DNA from: Muricoccus pecuniae
Lineage (GTDB): Bacteria; Pseudomonadota; Alphaproteobacteria; Acetobacterales; Acetobacteraceae
DNA length: 64,000 bases
Reading direction: 5' to 3'
Assembly: GCF_014199205.1 (NCBI RefSeq)
Contig: NZ_JACIJD010000018.1
Coordinates: 18,794-82,793, forward strand
Positions 24,833 through 34,068 of this stretch are shown here, in pieces. The notes below the pieces were generated by a model, which ran no database searches, was not told the DNA's origin, and saw only the letters and a program-made list of their open reading frames with translations. A program made the position numbers and the translations under genes. Each line of letters opens with the position of its first letter. Position 1 is the first letter of the stretch.

Positions 24833-25581
24833 TCAGTTGCGGAAGGAAGGATCGGTGCGGTCCAGCTGGCGCAGCAGCGCCGGCCATTCCCGCTCGCCGG
24901 GCACCAGGATGTCGCCCTGCCTCTCCCAGAACTGGCGCGCCGCCCTCTCGCACACCTCATGCGGCGGGATTACCAGCCTGGCGCCCGAGGTCGCCGCGGC
25001 CTGCATGTCCAGCTGGATCCGCGCGGCGCGCTCGAAGTAGTAGAGCAGCATGAAAGCCTCGCCCGGTGTGCGACCGGTGGTGAGGATGCCGTGGTTGCGC
25101 ATCAGCATCACCTTGTTGCCGCCGAGGTCGCGTACCAGCCGCTCCTGCTCGTCCAGGTCGATCGCCACGCCCTCGTAGTCGTGGAAGGACTGGCGGCGGT
25201 AGAAGCGCATGGCGAACTGGCTGAGCGGCAGCAGTCCCTCCTCCTGACCGGAGACGGCGAGGCTGGCATCCGAATGCGTGTGCAGCACGCAGGCCGCATC
25301 GTGGCTGGACTTGTGGATGGCCGCATGGATGACGAAGGCCGCGACGTTCACCTCATGCGGGGAGCTGTCGATCTTGCGGCCCTGCGTGTCGATCTTCACA
25401 AGATCGGAGCCGGTGATTTCCTCGAAGAGCATGCCATAGGGGTTGATGAGGAACTGGCCGTCCTGCCCCGGCACGCGCAGCGAGATATGGTTGTAGATCA
25501 TGTCGTCCAGGCCCAGCCGCGCAACCAGGCGGTAGCAGGCGGCGAGCGAGGTGCGGGCCTCGCGCTCGGCGGCATCCATGG

Positions 25582-25585
<4 letters not shown>
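24833..25585 (-). CDS. Class II aldolase/adducin family protein
   Basis: This 250-residue zinc-dependent aldolase-fold protein has the metal-binding CVLHTHSDASLAVSGQEEGL (HTH) and VMLMRNHGILTTGRTPGEAF (third His). LGLDDMIYNHISLRVPGQDG is the typical N-terminal block. It may cleave a phosphorylated or free hydroxy-acid, or decarboxylate. Its start (GTG 25585 or ATG 25579) overlaps the end of the ATPase gene, placing it inside the importer operon. Confidence 0.88.
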
Positions 25586-26430
<845 letters not shown>

Positions 26431-26601
26431 GCGCTGCTGATCCTTGTATAATGATCGAGAGACACCGCATGCAGGCTCGCCCGATCCGCCCCTCAGCTCA
26501 GCAATGCCCGTGCCAATTTGGGCCAGCAATCGCCCGGTGGTGAACGCTGAGCGGCATGGGATATGCTGTTCCGCATACAAGAGCGGGGATTTTGCACACA
26601 T

Positions 26602-27312
26602 ATGAGCGAAGCCGAGGCAGATCAGAAGGCAAACCGCCCGGGAAGCAGGCAGGATGTCCTGGTCATGGCGGAGGGCGAGACCCTCGCCAGCGCCCTGCAC
26701 CGCCATCTCGAGGCCGAGATCGCCGACGGCCGGCTGGACCCTGGCGCACGGCTGGACGAGCAGGAGGTGGCCCAGCGCTTCGGCGTTTCCCGCACCCCCG
26801 TCCGGGAGGCCTTCCGCCTCCTGGCCTCCGACCGGCTGGTGGAGTTGCGCGGCCGGCAAGGCGCCATGGTCCGCAGCATCGGCGTCCACGCGCTTATCGA
26901 GATGTTTCAGGTCATGGGCGAGCTGGAAGGCCTATGCGCCCGGCTCGCCGCCCGTCGCGCCTCGCCACGCCAGCTGGAGCGGCTCGCCGGGATTCAGGCC
27001 CGGCTGGAAGCCGCTGCGGGCGACGGTCCCGACCGCTTCTACGACGTGAACCAGGAGTTCCACGAGGCCATCTACGAGGCGTCCTGCAACGCCTTCCTGG
27101 CGGAGGAGACGCGCCGGCTGCGGAACCGCGTGGCCGCCTATCGTCGCCGCGTCACCCGCATGCCGGGACGCATCGGGGACACGATCCGCGAGCATGCCGA
27201 GATCATGGACGCCATCGGAAAACGGGAGCCCGAGCGGGCCCATGCCGCCATGCGGGCCCATCTTGCCCTGCTCGGAGACAATCTCCTGGACTTCATCGCC
27301 GCCTTCGAGTGA
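26602..27312 (+). CDS. GntR-family regulator with FCD effector domain
   Basis: This 236-residue protein has a winged helix-turn-helix (GRLDPGARLDEQEVAQRFGV, then SRTPVREAFRLLASDRLVEL) and an all-helical FCD domain (FYDVNQEFHEAIYEASCNAF and IREHAEIMDAIGKREPERAH supply the metal/ligand residues). The ATG at 26602 gives MSEAEADQKANRPG; ATG at 26563 is possible. It lies between two divergent operons and probably controls both. A GGTATGCAA inverted repeat just after its stop is a candidate site. Confidence 0.92.
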   Translation: MSEAEADQKANRPGSRQDVLVMAEGETLASALHRHLEAEIADGRLDPGARLDEQEVAQRFGVSRTPVREAFRLLASDRLVELRGRQGAMVRSIGVHALIEMFQVMGELEGLCARLAARRASPRQLERLAGIQARLEAAAGDGPDRFYDVNQEFHEAIYEASCNAFLAEETRRLRNRVAAYRRRVTRMPGRIGDTIREHAEIMDAIGKREPERAHAAMRAHLALLGDNLLDFIAAFE

Positions 27313-27318
27313 CGGCTT

Positions 27319-27347
27319 GGTATGCAACTTGCTGCGCTTTGCATACC
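27319..27347. promoter_or_regulatory. Inverted repeat GGTATGCAA-N11-TTGCATACC, candidate GntR site
   Basis: Perfect 9-bp arms at 27319-27327 and 27339-27347 flank an 11-bp spacer in the 53-bp gap between the GntR stop and the SDR start. Related half-sites (CTTGTAT near 26443 and its complement ATACAAG near 26577) lie between the GntR gene and the divergent ATPase. This fits a regulator acting on the plus-strand genes, the minus-strand genes and itself. Confidence 0.55.
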
Positions 27348-27365
27348 GAACTGCGGAGCCAATCC

Positions 27366-28148
27366 TTGAAGCTCGATCTCACCGGCAAGACCGCCCTCAT
27401 CACCGGCGCCTCCAAGGGCATTGGCCTCGCCTGCGCCGAGGTGCTGGCGGAGGAGGGCTGCCACCTTCATCTCGCCGCCCGCAATGGCGCGGCCATGGAG
27501 GAGGCCGCCGTCCGCCTGCGCGCCGAGTACGGCGTGAATGTCACGGTCCATGCCGCCGATCTCGGCAGCACACCCGCGATGGAAGCCCTGGCCGAGGCAG
27601 CGGGCAAGGTGGACATCCTCGTGAACAATGCTGGCGACATCCCCTCCGGCGGTCTCGCCTCCGTCACGGACGAGGCGATCCGCCGCGGCTTCGACCTGAA
27701 GGTCTTCGGCTACATCACCCTCACCCGCCTCTTCTACCCGCGCATGAAGGCACAGGGCGGCGGCGTGGTGATCAACGTCATCGGCAATTCCGGCGAGAAC
27801 TGGGATGCCTCCTACTTCGCCGGCTCCACCGGCAACGCCGCCCTCATGTCCTTCTCCAAGGCCATCGGCGGCCGCAGCCTCGATGACGGCATCCGCATCA
27901 TCGGCATCAACCCCGGCCCCGTCGCGACAGACCGCATGCTGAAGATCATGCGCACCAAGGCCATCGACATGCTGGGCGATGGCGAGCGCTGGGAGGAACT
28001 GTTCGACAGGTATCCGGGCAAGCGCCCCGCCACGGCGCGCGAATGCGCCGACCTCGTCGCCTTCATGGCCTCTCCCCGCGCCGGCTACATCACCGGCACG
28101 GTCGTCACGATCGATGGCGGCATCGCCGCCCGCGGCTCGGTGATCTGA
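27366..28148 (+). CDS. SDR-family NAD(P)-dependent oxidoreductase
   Basis: This 260-residue classical short-chain dehydrogenase has the nucleotide motif TGASKGIGLA near residue 13 and DILVNNAGDIPSGGLA. The catalytic triad region is altered: the Ser block reads NVIGNSGENWDASYFAGSTG and then NAALMSFSKAIGG, so the usual YxxxK is not obvious. The start is TTG at 27366, with GGAG at 7-base spacing and no ATG nearby. It opens the plus-strand operon behind the GntR gene. Confidence 0.88.
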   Translation: MKLDLTGKTALITGASKGIGLACAEVLAEEGCHLHLAARNGAAMEEAAVRLRAEYGVNVTVHAADLGSTPAMEALAEAAGKVDILVNNAGDIPSGGLASVTDEAIRRGFDLKVFGYITLTRLFYPRMKAQGGGVVINVIGNSGENWDASYFAGSTGNAALMSFSKAIGGRSLDDGIRIIGINPGPVATDRMLKIMRTKAIDMLGDGERWEELFDRYPGKRPATARECADLVAFMASPRAGYITGTVVTIDGGIAARGSVI

Positions 28149-28150
28149 CC

Positions 28151-29296
28151 ATGCCGCTCGACGCGACCGAGAAGGCCCTGGTCCGCAACCGCTACTTCGA
28201 CGAGTTGACGGCAACCCCGGACCTGGCCTGGATGGGCCAGAACACCAATCACATCCCCGCCCACCCCGCCGTGCGGGCGGCGATGGTGGCCGCGATCGAG
28301 GGTGGCGAGTTCAACGCCTATGCGCCCCCTCTTGGCTTCGAGGCCCTGCGCGCCGCCATCGTCGCCGATCTCGGCGTCGAGGGCGCCGAGGCGCTGGTGA
28401 CCGAGGGCGGGGTGAACGCCCTCTCCCTCGTCTGCCGCGCCCGATGCAGGCCCGGCACCCGCTTCGTCACCACCGACCCCAGCTGGAAGTGGCCGCTGAT
28501 GTTCGCCCGCCAGGCCGGGGCCGAGGTGGTGGAGATCCCGATCTACGACGCCAGCACGGACTACAAGCTGACGCCGGAGGCGCTGGCCGCCGCCGTGGAC
28601 GAGACCACCACGGTCATTTACCTGGTGGACCCCAACAACCCGCTCGGCATCCGCTACACCGCCGAGGAGATCACGGCCTTCGCGAGGACCGCCAGGGATT
28701 GCGGCGCACTGCTCGTGCATGACTGCACCTACCGGGACTTCGCGGAGGGCCATCACCCCGCCCTGAAGGTCGCGCCGGAGCATTCCGTCGTCTCCCTCTC
28801 CTTCTCCAAGTGGCTCGGCCTCGCCGGGATGCGCATCGGCGCCCTTGTCACGCCGCGGGCCCTGTTCGGCGAGTTCGCGGCCCAGGCCACCAGCGTGCTC
28901 GGCGCCAGCGTCATCGCGCAGCGCGCGGCGCTTGCCGGCCTTTCCGTCAAGAAGGAGTGGATGGAGGAGGTCCGCCGGATCGACACCGCCAATAAGGCGA
29001 TGATCCGCGATACGGCCGCCGCCATCGGCCTTATCTGCCCTGTCTGGCCCAGCCATGGCAACTTCCTGGTGCTGGAGACCGGCGCCGCCGGCCTGCGCCC
29101 GGAAGCGCTGGTGGAGGCTGCCCGCCGGCGCGGCATCATGATCCGCCAGGGCACCTATCACACCGAGCGCTTCGGCGACCGTTTCATCAAGGTCAGCACC
29201 TCCGTGCCCACCGAATGGGCGGAGCGCCTGCGCGACGCCTTTCCCGCCATCGCGGCGGAGGCGCGCACGCTCAACGACGTCGCGCCGCAGTTCTGA
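28151..29296 (+). CDS. PLP-dependent aminotransferase, class I/II
   Basis: This 381-residue fold-type I aminotransferase contains YLVDPNNPLGIRYTAEEITA (the N-P-L-G motif) and the PLP-binding Lys in VVSLSFSKWLGLAGMRIGAL. LLVHDCTYRDFAEGHHPALK supplies the Asp/Tyr cofactor contacts. It starts 2 bp after the SDR stop. In an SDR-aminotransferase-hydrolase-amidase order it may remove the amino group released when the substrate is opened. Confidence 0.9.
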   Translation: MPLDATEKALVRNRYFDELTATPDLAWMGQNTNHIPAHPAVRAAMVAAIEGGEFNAYAPPLGFEALRAAIVADLGVEGAEALVTEGGVNALSLVCRARCRPGTRFVTTDPSWKWPLMFARQAGAEVVEIPIYDASTDYKLTPEALAAAVDETTTVIYLVDPNNPLGIRYTAEEITAFARTARDCGALLVHDCTYRDFAEGHHPALKVAPEHSVVSLSFSKWLGLAGMRIGALVTPRALFGEFAAQATSVLGASVIAQRAALAGLSVKKEWMEEVRRIDTANKAMIRDTAAAIGLICPVWPSHGNFLVLETGAAGLRPEALVEAARRRGIMIRQGTYHTERFGDRFIKVSTSVPTEWAERLRDAFPAIAAEARTLNDVAPQF

Positions 29297-29310
29297 AGGG
29301 GGACCGCACC

Positions 29311-30192
29311 ATGCCGCGCATCGCCACAAGGGACGGGATCGGCCTGCATTACGAGGAGGTGGGCGAGGGCACGCCCATCCTCTTCATCCACGAGTTCGGC
29401 GGCAACCATGAGAGTTGGGAGCCGCAGCTCCGCTATTTCTCCCGCCGCTACCGCTGCATCACCTATGCCGCGCGTGGCTACCCGCCCTCCGACGTGCCCA
29501 CGAGCCTGGACCAGTATAGTCAGGCCATCGCGGCGGATGATGCCGTCGCCGTGCTGGATGCCCTCGGCATCGAGAAGGCGCACATCGTCGGCCTCTCCAT
29601 GGGCGGCTTCTGCACCGTCCATTTCGGCCTCCGCACGCCGGAGCGCGCGCTGTCCCTGACCATCGCCGGCGCCGGCTACGGTTGCGAGAAGGAGTTCGAG
29701 GAGTATTTCCGCGGCGTTTCGCGCGAAGTGGCGGACAGGTTCGAGACAATGGGCGCGGAGGCCTTCGCTCCGATCTACGGCTCTGGTGCCTCCCGCGTGC
29801 AGTTCCAGAACAAGGACCCTCTGGGCTGGAAGGAGTTCGTGGAGCGCCTCGCCACGCATGACCGCGTCGGCGCCGCGATGACGATGCGCGGCGTGCAGGC
29901 CCGCCGCCCCTCCTTCTGGGACCTGGAGGACGACCTCAGGAGGATGATGGTGCCCAGCCTTGTGGTGGTGGGCGACGAGGACGACCACTGCCTGCAGCCC
30001 GGCATCTTCCTCAAGAAAACGATCCCGGCCTGCGGCCTCTCCATCATCCCCAAGACCGGCCACACGCTCAACCTGGAGGAGCCTGCAGCTTTCAACGCGC
30101 TGCTCGCCGAGTTCTTCGCCCAGGTCGAGCACGGCGCCTGGAAGGTTCGCGATCCCCGCGCCCTGCCCGGCCAGGTGATGAAGACGGCGTGA
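29311..30192 (+). CDS. Alpha/beta hydrolase
   Basis: This 293-residue alpha/beta-hydrolase-fold protein has the oxyanion segment LFIHEFGGNHESWEPQLRYF, the nucleophile elbow HIVGLSMGGFCTVHFGLRTP (GLSMGG, catalytic Ser), a candidate acid in VVVGDEDDHCLQPGIFLKKT and the His in IIPKTGHTLNLEEPAAFNAL. GAAGGGGG precedes the ATG at 29311. The stop overlaps the next gene by 4 bp (GTGA). It probably hydrolyses an ester, amide or C-C bond of a ring-opened intermediate. Confidence 0.9.
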   Translation: MPRIATRDGIGLHYEEVGEGTPILFIHEFGGNHESWEPQLRYFSRRYRCITYAARGYPPSDVPTSLDQYSQAIAADDAVAVLDALGIEKAHIVGLSMGGFCTVHFGLRTPERALSLTIAGAGYGCEKEFEEYFRGVSREVADRFETMGAEAFAPIYGSGASRVQFQNKDPLGWKEFVERLATHDRVGAAMTMRGVQARRPSFWDLEDDLRRMMVPSLVVVGDEDDHCLQPGIFLKKTIPACGLSIIPKTGHTLNLEEPAAFNALLAEFFAQVEHGAWKVRDPRALPGQVMKTA

Positions 30193-31421
30193 CGCCGCGG
30201 ATCGATGCGGACCGTCTCTGGCGGCGCCTCATGGCGCTGGCGGAGATCGGCGCCCTGCTGGCCGGCGGCGTGAACCGTCAAGCCCTTTCTCCCGCCGAGA
30301 TCGAGGCCTGGCGCCTCGTCATCGCCTGGGGCGCGGAAGCGGGGATGGAGCCCTCCACCGATCCTGCCGGCAACCTCTTCCTCACCCTGCCCGGCCGGGA
30401 TCGCACCCTGCCGCCGCTCGTCATGGGCAGCCACCTCGACACCCAGCCCACCGGCGGCAAGTTCGACGGTGCCTTCGGCGTGCTCGCCGGGCTGGAGGCC
30501 GCTCAATCCCTGGGCGCCACGCCGGCGCGGGACGTGACGGTGGTGGGTTGGATGAACGAGGAGGGCAGTCGCTTCGCCCCGGGCATGATGGGTTCGGAAG
30601 CCTTCGCCGGCGTGCGATCGCTGGACGAGATCCTCGGCGCGCGGGACGCGGGAGGCACCAGCGTCGCCGAGGCCCTCGCCGCCCTGCACGCCGCCTTCCC
30701 GGACATGCCGCGCCGGCCGCTGGGCTTCCCGATCGCCTTCTACCTCGAGCCGCATATCGAGCAGGGCCCGGTCCTGGAGCAGCGCGGGACGCCCATCGGC
30801 ATCGTCACCGGCATCCAGGGCAAGAAGACCTGGGAGATGGTGGTGGGGGGCGAGGAGGGCCATGCCGGAACGCTGGACATGGCGGACCGTCGCGACGCTC
30901 TGGCGGCGTTCGCCCGCATGGCGGACGCGATGTTCCGGGAGGTCGGCACCATCGATCCCGCGATCAAGTTCACCATCGGCATGGTGCGGATGGAGCCGAA
31001 CGCTCCCTCCGTCGTGCCCGCGCGCCTGACCTTCCGCATCGATCTGCGCCACCCCAACAATGCCGTGCTGCACGCTGCGGGCGACCGGCTGGAGGCCCTG
31101 GCGCAAGCTCATGCCCCACCCTGCACGGTGAGGCTGAAGCGGTTGGTGGACGCCCCCTCCAACGACTTCGATGCTGATCTCCGGGCCCGCATCGCGGTCG
31201 CCGCGGAAGCCCTGGGCCATGCTGCCACCCCTATCCTTTCCGCGGCCGGCCACGACGCCCGCCACATGGCCCCTCTCTGCCCCGCTGCCATGATCTTCAT
31301 TCCCTGCCGCGACGGCGTGAGCCACGCCGAGCATGAGTGGGCCGAGCCCGCCCATGTCGCCGCCGGCGCGGCCGTGCTGGCGGAGGTGGCCGCCGGGCTC
31401 GTCCTGGAGCACGCCGAATGA
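30189..31421 (+). CDS. M20-family amidohydrolase (N-carbamoyl-amino-acid/allantoate amidohydrolase type)
   Basis: This 410-residue metal-dependent amidase has the metal ligands of the carbamoylase group: VMGSHLDTQPTGGKFDGAFG (HxD...D), VVGWMNEEGSRFAPGMMGSE (EE), FYLEPHIEQGPVLEQRGTPI and the final ILSAAGHDARHMAPLC. It starts with GTG at 30189, overlapping the hydrolase stop. Family members cleave N-carbamoyl or ureido groups, fitting degradation of a ring that yields a ureido acid. Confidence 0.92.
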   Translation: MTPRIDADRLWRRLMALAEIGALLAGGVNRQALSPAEIEAWRLVIAWGAEAGMEPSTDPAGNLFLTLPGRDRTLPPLVMGSHLDTQPTGGKFDGAFGVLAGLEAAQSLGATPARDVTVVGWMNEEGSRFAPGMMGSEAFAGVRSLDEILGARDAGGTSVAEALAALHAAFPDMPRRPLGFPIAFYLEPHIEQGPVLEQRGTPIGIVTGIQGKKTWEMVVGGEEGHAGTLDMADRRDALAAFARMADAMFREVGTIDPAIKFTIGMVRMEPNAPSVVPARLTFRIDLRHPNNAVLHAAGDRLEALAQAHAPPCTVRLKRLVDAPSNDFDADLRARIAVAAEALGHAATPILSAAGHDARHMAPLCPAAMIFIPCRDGVSHAEHEWAEPAHVAAGAAVLAEVAAGLVLEHAE

Positions 31422-32323
31422 CCGACATGGCCGACCTGCCCGTGGAATTGCCGGAGGCGCCGCGGAGCGCCGCCGCGGCGCGGGCGCGCTTCTTCAACTC
31501 GGGCAATGCCTTCAACATCAAGCTGCCGCCCGTCCCGGCCGCGGATTTCGCGGAGGTGCTGGCCGCGGCCGGGGCGCCGGACTCGCCGACCGGCCTCTAC
31601 GTCTGCGACCAGTCGGAAGCCCTGGGCTGCCCCTTCCCCGCCACCACGCCGCTGATGCTGGCCCGCTACATCCGCCTCCGCGCCGGGGAGACGTTGACCC
31701 TGAACCTGGCGGCCACTGGCCTCATCATCCACGCCCTGCGCGGCCGGGGAGAGGCACCAGACCTATCTTGGAGCCCTGGCGACATCTTTCTCCTGCCCGG
31801 CGGCCAGCCCACACCGCTGCGCGCGACGGAGGACACGCTCATCTGGATGGTCAGCGACGAGCCGCTCCTCGCCCTGGGTGCCGCCCTCCCCGGCCCCGCA
31901 CCGCTCGAGGCGGTCCATTACCCCTCCGCCGAGATCGAGCGGCAGATCGCCATCATCGCTGGCGCTACCACCAACCCGGATACGTCGGGCCTAGCCGTGA
32001 TCTTCTCGTCGGACGCGCTGGAAGCGGCTCGGAATATTACCCCGGTCCTCACCCTGTCCCTGAACACCCTTCCGCCCGGCATGGCGCAGCCGCCGCACCG
32101 GCACAACTCCGCCGCCATCACCCTCTTCCTGCAGGGGGAGAACTGTCACTCCATGGTGGGCAACCGACGCTGCCCCTGGGCGCTCGGGACCACCCTGGTC
32201 ACCCCGCCGGGCGATGTGCACTCCCACCATAACGGCGGCAGCACCCAGGCGCGCTTCCTTATCGTGCAGGATGGCGGGCTGCACTATCACGCGCGGACCA
32301 TGGGATTCGCGTTCGCCGACTGA
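31418..32323 (+). CDS. Bicupin protein (gentisate-dioxygenase-like fold)
   Basis: This 301-residue protein has two cupin domains, the first around residues 80-150 (LRAGETLTLNLAATGLIIHA, DLSWSPGDIFLLPGG) and the second around 205-290, with a metal site in MAQPPHRHNSAAITLFLQGE, VTPPGDVHSHHNGGSTQA. The second cupin keeps His ligands; the first does not, so one metal site is likely. It may be a ring-opening dioxygenase, isomerase or hydrolase. It is the last gene of the operon and ends at a hairpin terminator. The start ATG at 31418 overlaps the previous stop by 4 bp. Confidence 0.85.
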   Translation: MTDMADLPVELPEAPRSAAAARARFFNSGNAFNIKLPPVPAADFAEVLAAAGAPDSPTGLYVCDQSEALGCPFPATTPLMLARYIRLRAGETLTLNLAATGLIIHALRGRGEAPDLSWSPGDIFLLPGGQPTPLRATEDTLIWMVSDEPLLALGAALPGPAPLEAVHYPSAEIERQIAIIAGATTNPDTSGLAVIFSSDALEAARNITPVLTLSLNTLPPGMAQPPHRHNSAAITLFLQGENCHSMVGNRRCPWALGTTLVTPPGDVHSHHNGGSTQARFLIVQDGGLHYHARTMGFAFAD

Positions 32324-32326
32324 CCG

Positions 32327-32360
32327 CCCCGGAGCCTGCTCGGGCAGGCCCGATCCGGGG
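32327..32360 (+). terminator. Hairpin terminator after the bicupin gene
   Basis: CCCCGGA and TCCGGGG, with an inner GCCTGC-TCGG-GCAGGC stem, form a long hairpin with a 4-base bulge, starting 4 bp after the stop codon. There is no T-run, as usual in GC-rich genomes. Confidence 0.65.
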
Positions 32361-32464
32361 GACAAGGCTCCTCCCACGACAAGGTCCGGCACGCGCGGCT
32401 TGGATCTGTTGCAGCGGTGTGAGCCGGGCGCGGTAGTCAGGAAGGGACAGGCGCGGGGCACGCC

Positions 32465-33050
32465 TCAGGCAGCGTCCTGGGGCGACTCAGCGACGAAGGC
32501 GGCCTGGAACTGCATGACACGCCCGCCGACCTTCCGGACCTGCCCCTTCCTGATCGTCGCCATCACATCGTAGTCCGCCAGTGTTCGATGTGCCGTCCGG
32601 AATCTCCCCAAAGCCGGTCCGTGGTCAGGCCAGCCACCTCATGCGCCGATGGTCCTGCTCCGCGATGTGATTTGGGTATCTCGCCTGCCGAAGTCGTGAG
32701 AAGAGCTACGGTTGGCCACCTCTCTCCATCTCGGCCACGGCGCGCGGCAGGGCAGGGCGTTATCCACAGTGATCATGCGCGGGCCGTCCGCGTGCGCGTG
32801 ACGCAACATCACGCGAAACTCGCCGCCCGACCGCCGTGTCACGTCGGACAGGGATGGGGAGGTTGGCCGTCCGACCGCCTGGATGTAGGTCTCGTCCACG
32901 CGTGACAAGCTGTTGCTGGCGCGCAGGTACGGCCAGATCCGCCTCCACATCTCCGGCGCGCAAGCCTCAATCCGCAGAGAGACTGCCGTGTGGTCCACGG
33001 CGGCATCGCGGTCCTGCAACATGAGTTCGAGGTCACCGTCGTCCCGCCAT
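32465..33050 (-). pseudogene. IS6-family transposase remnant with deletions
   Basis: On the minus strand, ELMLQDRDAAVDHTAV and SRVDETYIQAVGR (first catalytic Asp) are typical IS6-family blocks, followed after a gap and frame changes by a C-terminal piece, MATIRKGQVRKVGGRVMQFQ then AAFVAESPQDAA, ending at a stop at 32465-32467. The middle of the DDE domain is missing. No inverted repeats could be recognised. It lies between the bicupin operon terminator and the convergent peptide importer operon. Confidence 0.7.
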
Positions 33051-33189
33051 GCCGAACAATGGCCCCGATCATCATGAGGTGCAGAAGCCGAAGCAGAACT
33101 CTAGAAGCCCTGGCGCTGGTGAAACGGCACTGCTCGGACCGCTCCTCGCCCTTTTTCGTGGCGGGATAAAAAGCGGCTCAGCTTTCTTT

Positions 33190-34068
33190 TCACCGCCCCC
33201 GCGCACGGGGATCCAGCGCATCGCGCAGACCATCGCCCAACAGGTTGAAGGCGAGGACGACGAGGAATATCGCGAGGCCGGGATAGATCGCCATCCACGG
33301 CGCTTGAGTGAGGAAGCGCTGCGCCGCGTTCAGCATGGAGCCCCAGGAGGGATTAGGCGGCTGCTGGCCGAGGCCCAGAAAGGAGAGCGAAGCCTCAGCG
33401 ATAATGGCCTCGGCAATGGAGAGCGTGGCCTGCACCAGCAATGGCGGGACGATGTTGGGCAAGACGTGCAGCAGGGCGATGCGCCAGGGTGGGTTGCCGA
33501 GGGAGCGCGCAGCCTCCACCCATTCGGTCGTCTTCGCCTCCATCGCCATGCCGCGCGCGAGCCGCACGAAGATCGGACTGGCCGAGATGGCGATGGCGAG
33601 CATCGCGTTCTCCAGCGCGGGCCCCAGGAAAGCGGCCAGGGCGATGGCAAGGATGAGAAAGGGCACGGAGAGCATCGCGTCCGTGATGCGGGAGATGATC
33701 GTGTCCACCCATCCGCCCGCGAGGCCTGCGAGCAGGCCGAAGGGCACGCCAAGCAGGAGCGCGGCGGTGACGGAGAGGGCACCAGCCATCAGCGAGGCCC
33801 GTGCGCCCCAGATCACGCGGGAGAAGACATCCCGGCCATTCTCGTCCGTGCCGAACCAGTAGAGTTCGGAGGGCGGGCGGCGAATGCGGGACCAGGAGGT
33901 GGCGATCGGGTCATATGGCGCGATCAGCGGCGCCAGCACGGCCGCCAGGACAAAAAGCAGCACGACGGCCAGTCCCAGAACCGCCAAACGGTGCTTCAGG
34001 AAGCGCTGCAACGCGCGCCGCCCCGGGCTGCCCGCGCGCGGGACGGCGGAGGCCGTGGTCGCGCTCAT
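33190..34068 (-). CDS. Peptide/nickel-type ABC transporter permease (DppC family)
   Basis: This 292-residue inner-membrane protein has RRALQRFLKHRLAVLGLAVV at the N-terminus, GTDENGRDVFSRVIWGARAS and the EAA-type loop EWVEAARSLGNPPWRIALLH, followed by VLPNIVPPLLVQATLSIA. These are diagnostic of DppC/OppC. The ATG at 34068 overlaps the DppB-type stop by 4 bp. It is the last gene of a seven-gene minus-strand run. Confidence 0.93.
   Translation of the reverse strand: MSATTASAVPRAGSPGRRALQRFLKHRLAVLGLAVVLLFVLAAVLAPLIAPYDPIATSWSRIRRPPSELYWFGTDENGRDVFSRVIWGARASLMAGALSVTAALLLGVPFGLLAGLAGGWVDTIISRITDAMLSVPFLILAIALAAFLGPALENAMLAIAISASPIFVRLARGMAMEAKTTEWVEAARSLGNPPWRIALLHVLPNIVPPLLVQATLSIAEAIIAEASLSFLGLGQQPPNPSWGSMLNAAQRFLTQAPWMAIYPGLAIFLVVLAFNLLGDGLRDALDPRARGR

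Noticed and set aside
26556..28148. 530-codon frame that could suggest a fusion of the GntR region with the SDR
   Set aside because: The N-terminal part is out of frame with the GntR protein. The GntR frame has a proper stop and the SDR has its own TTG start with a ribosome-binding site.
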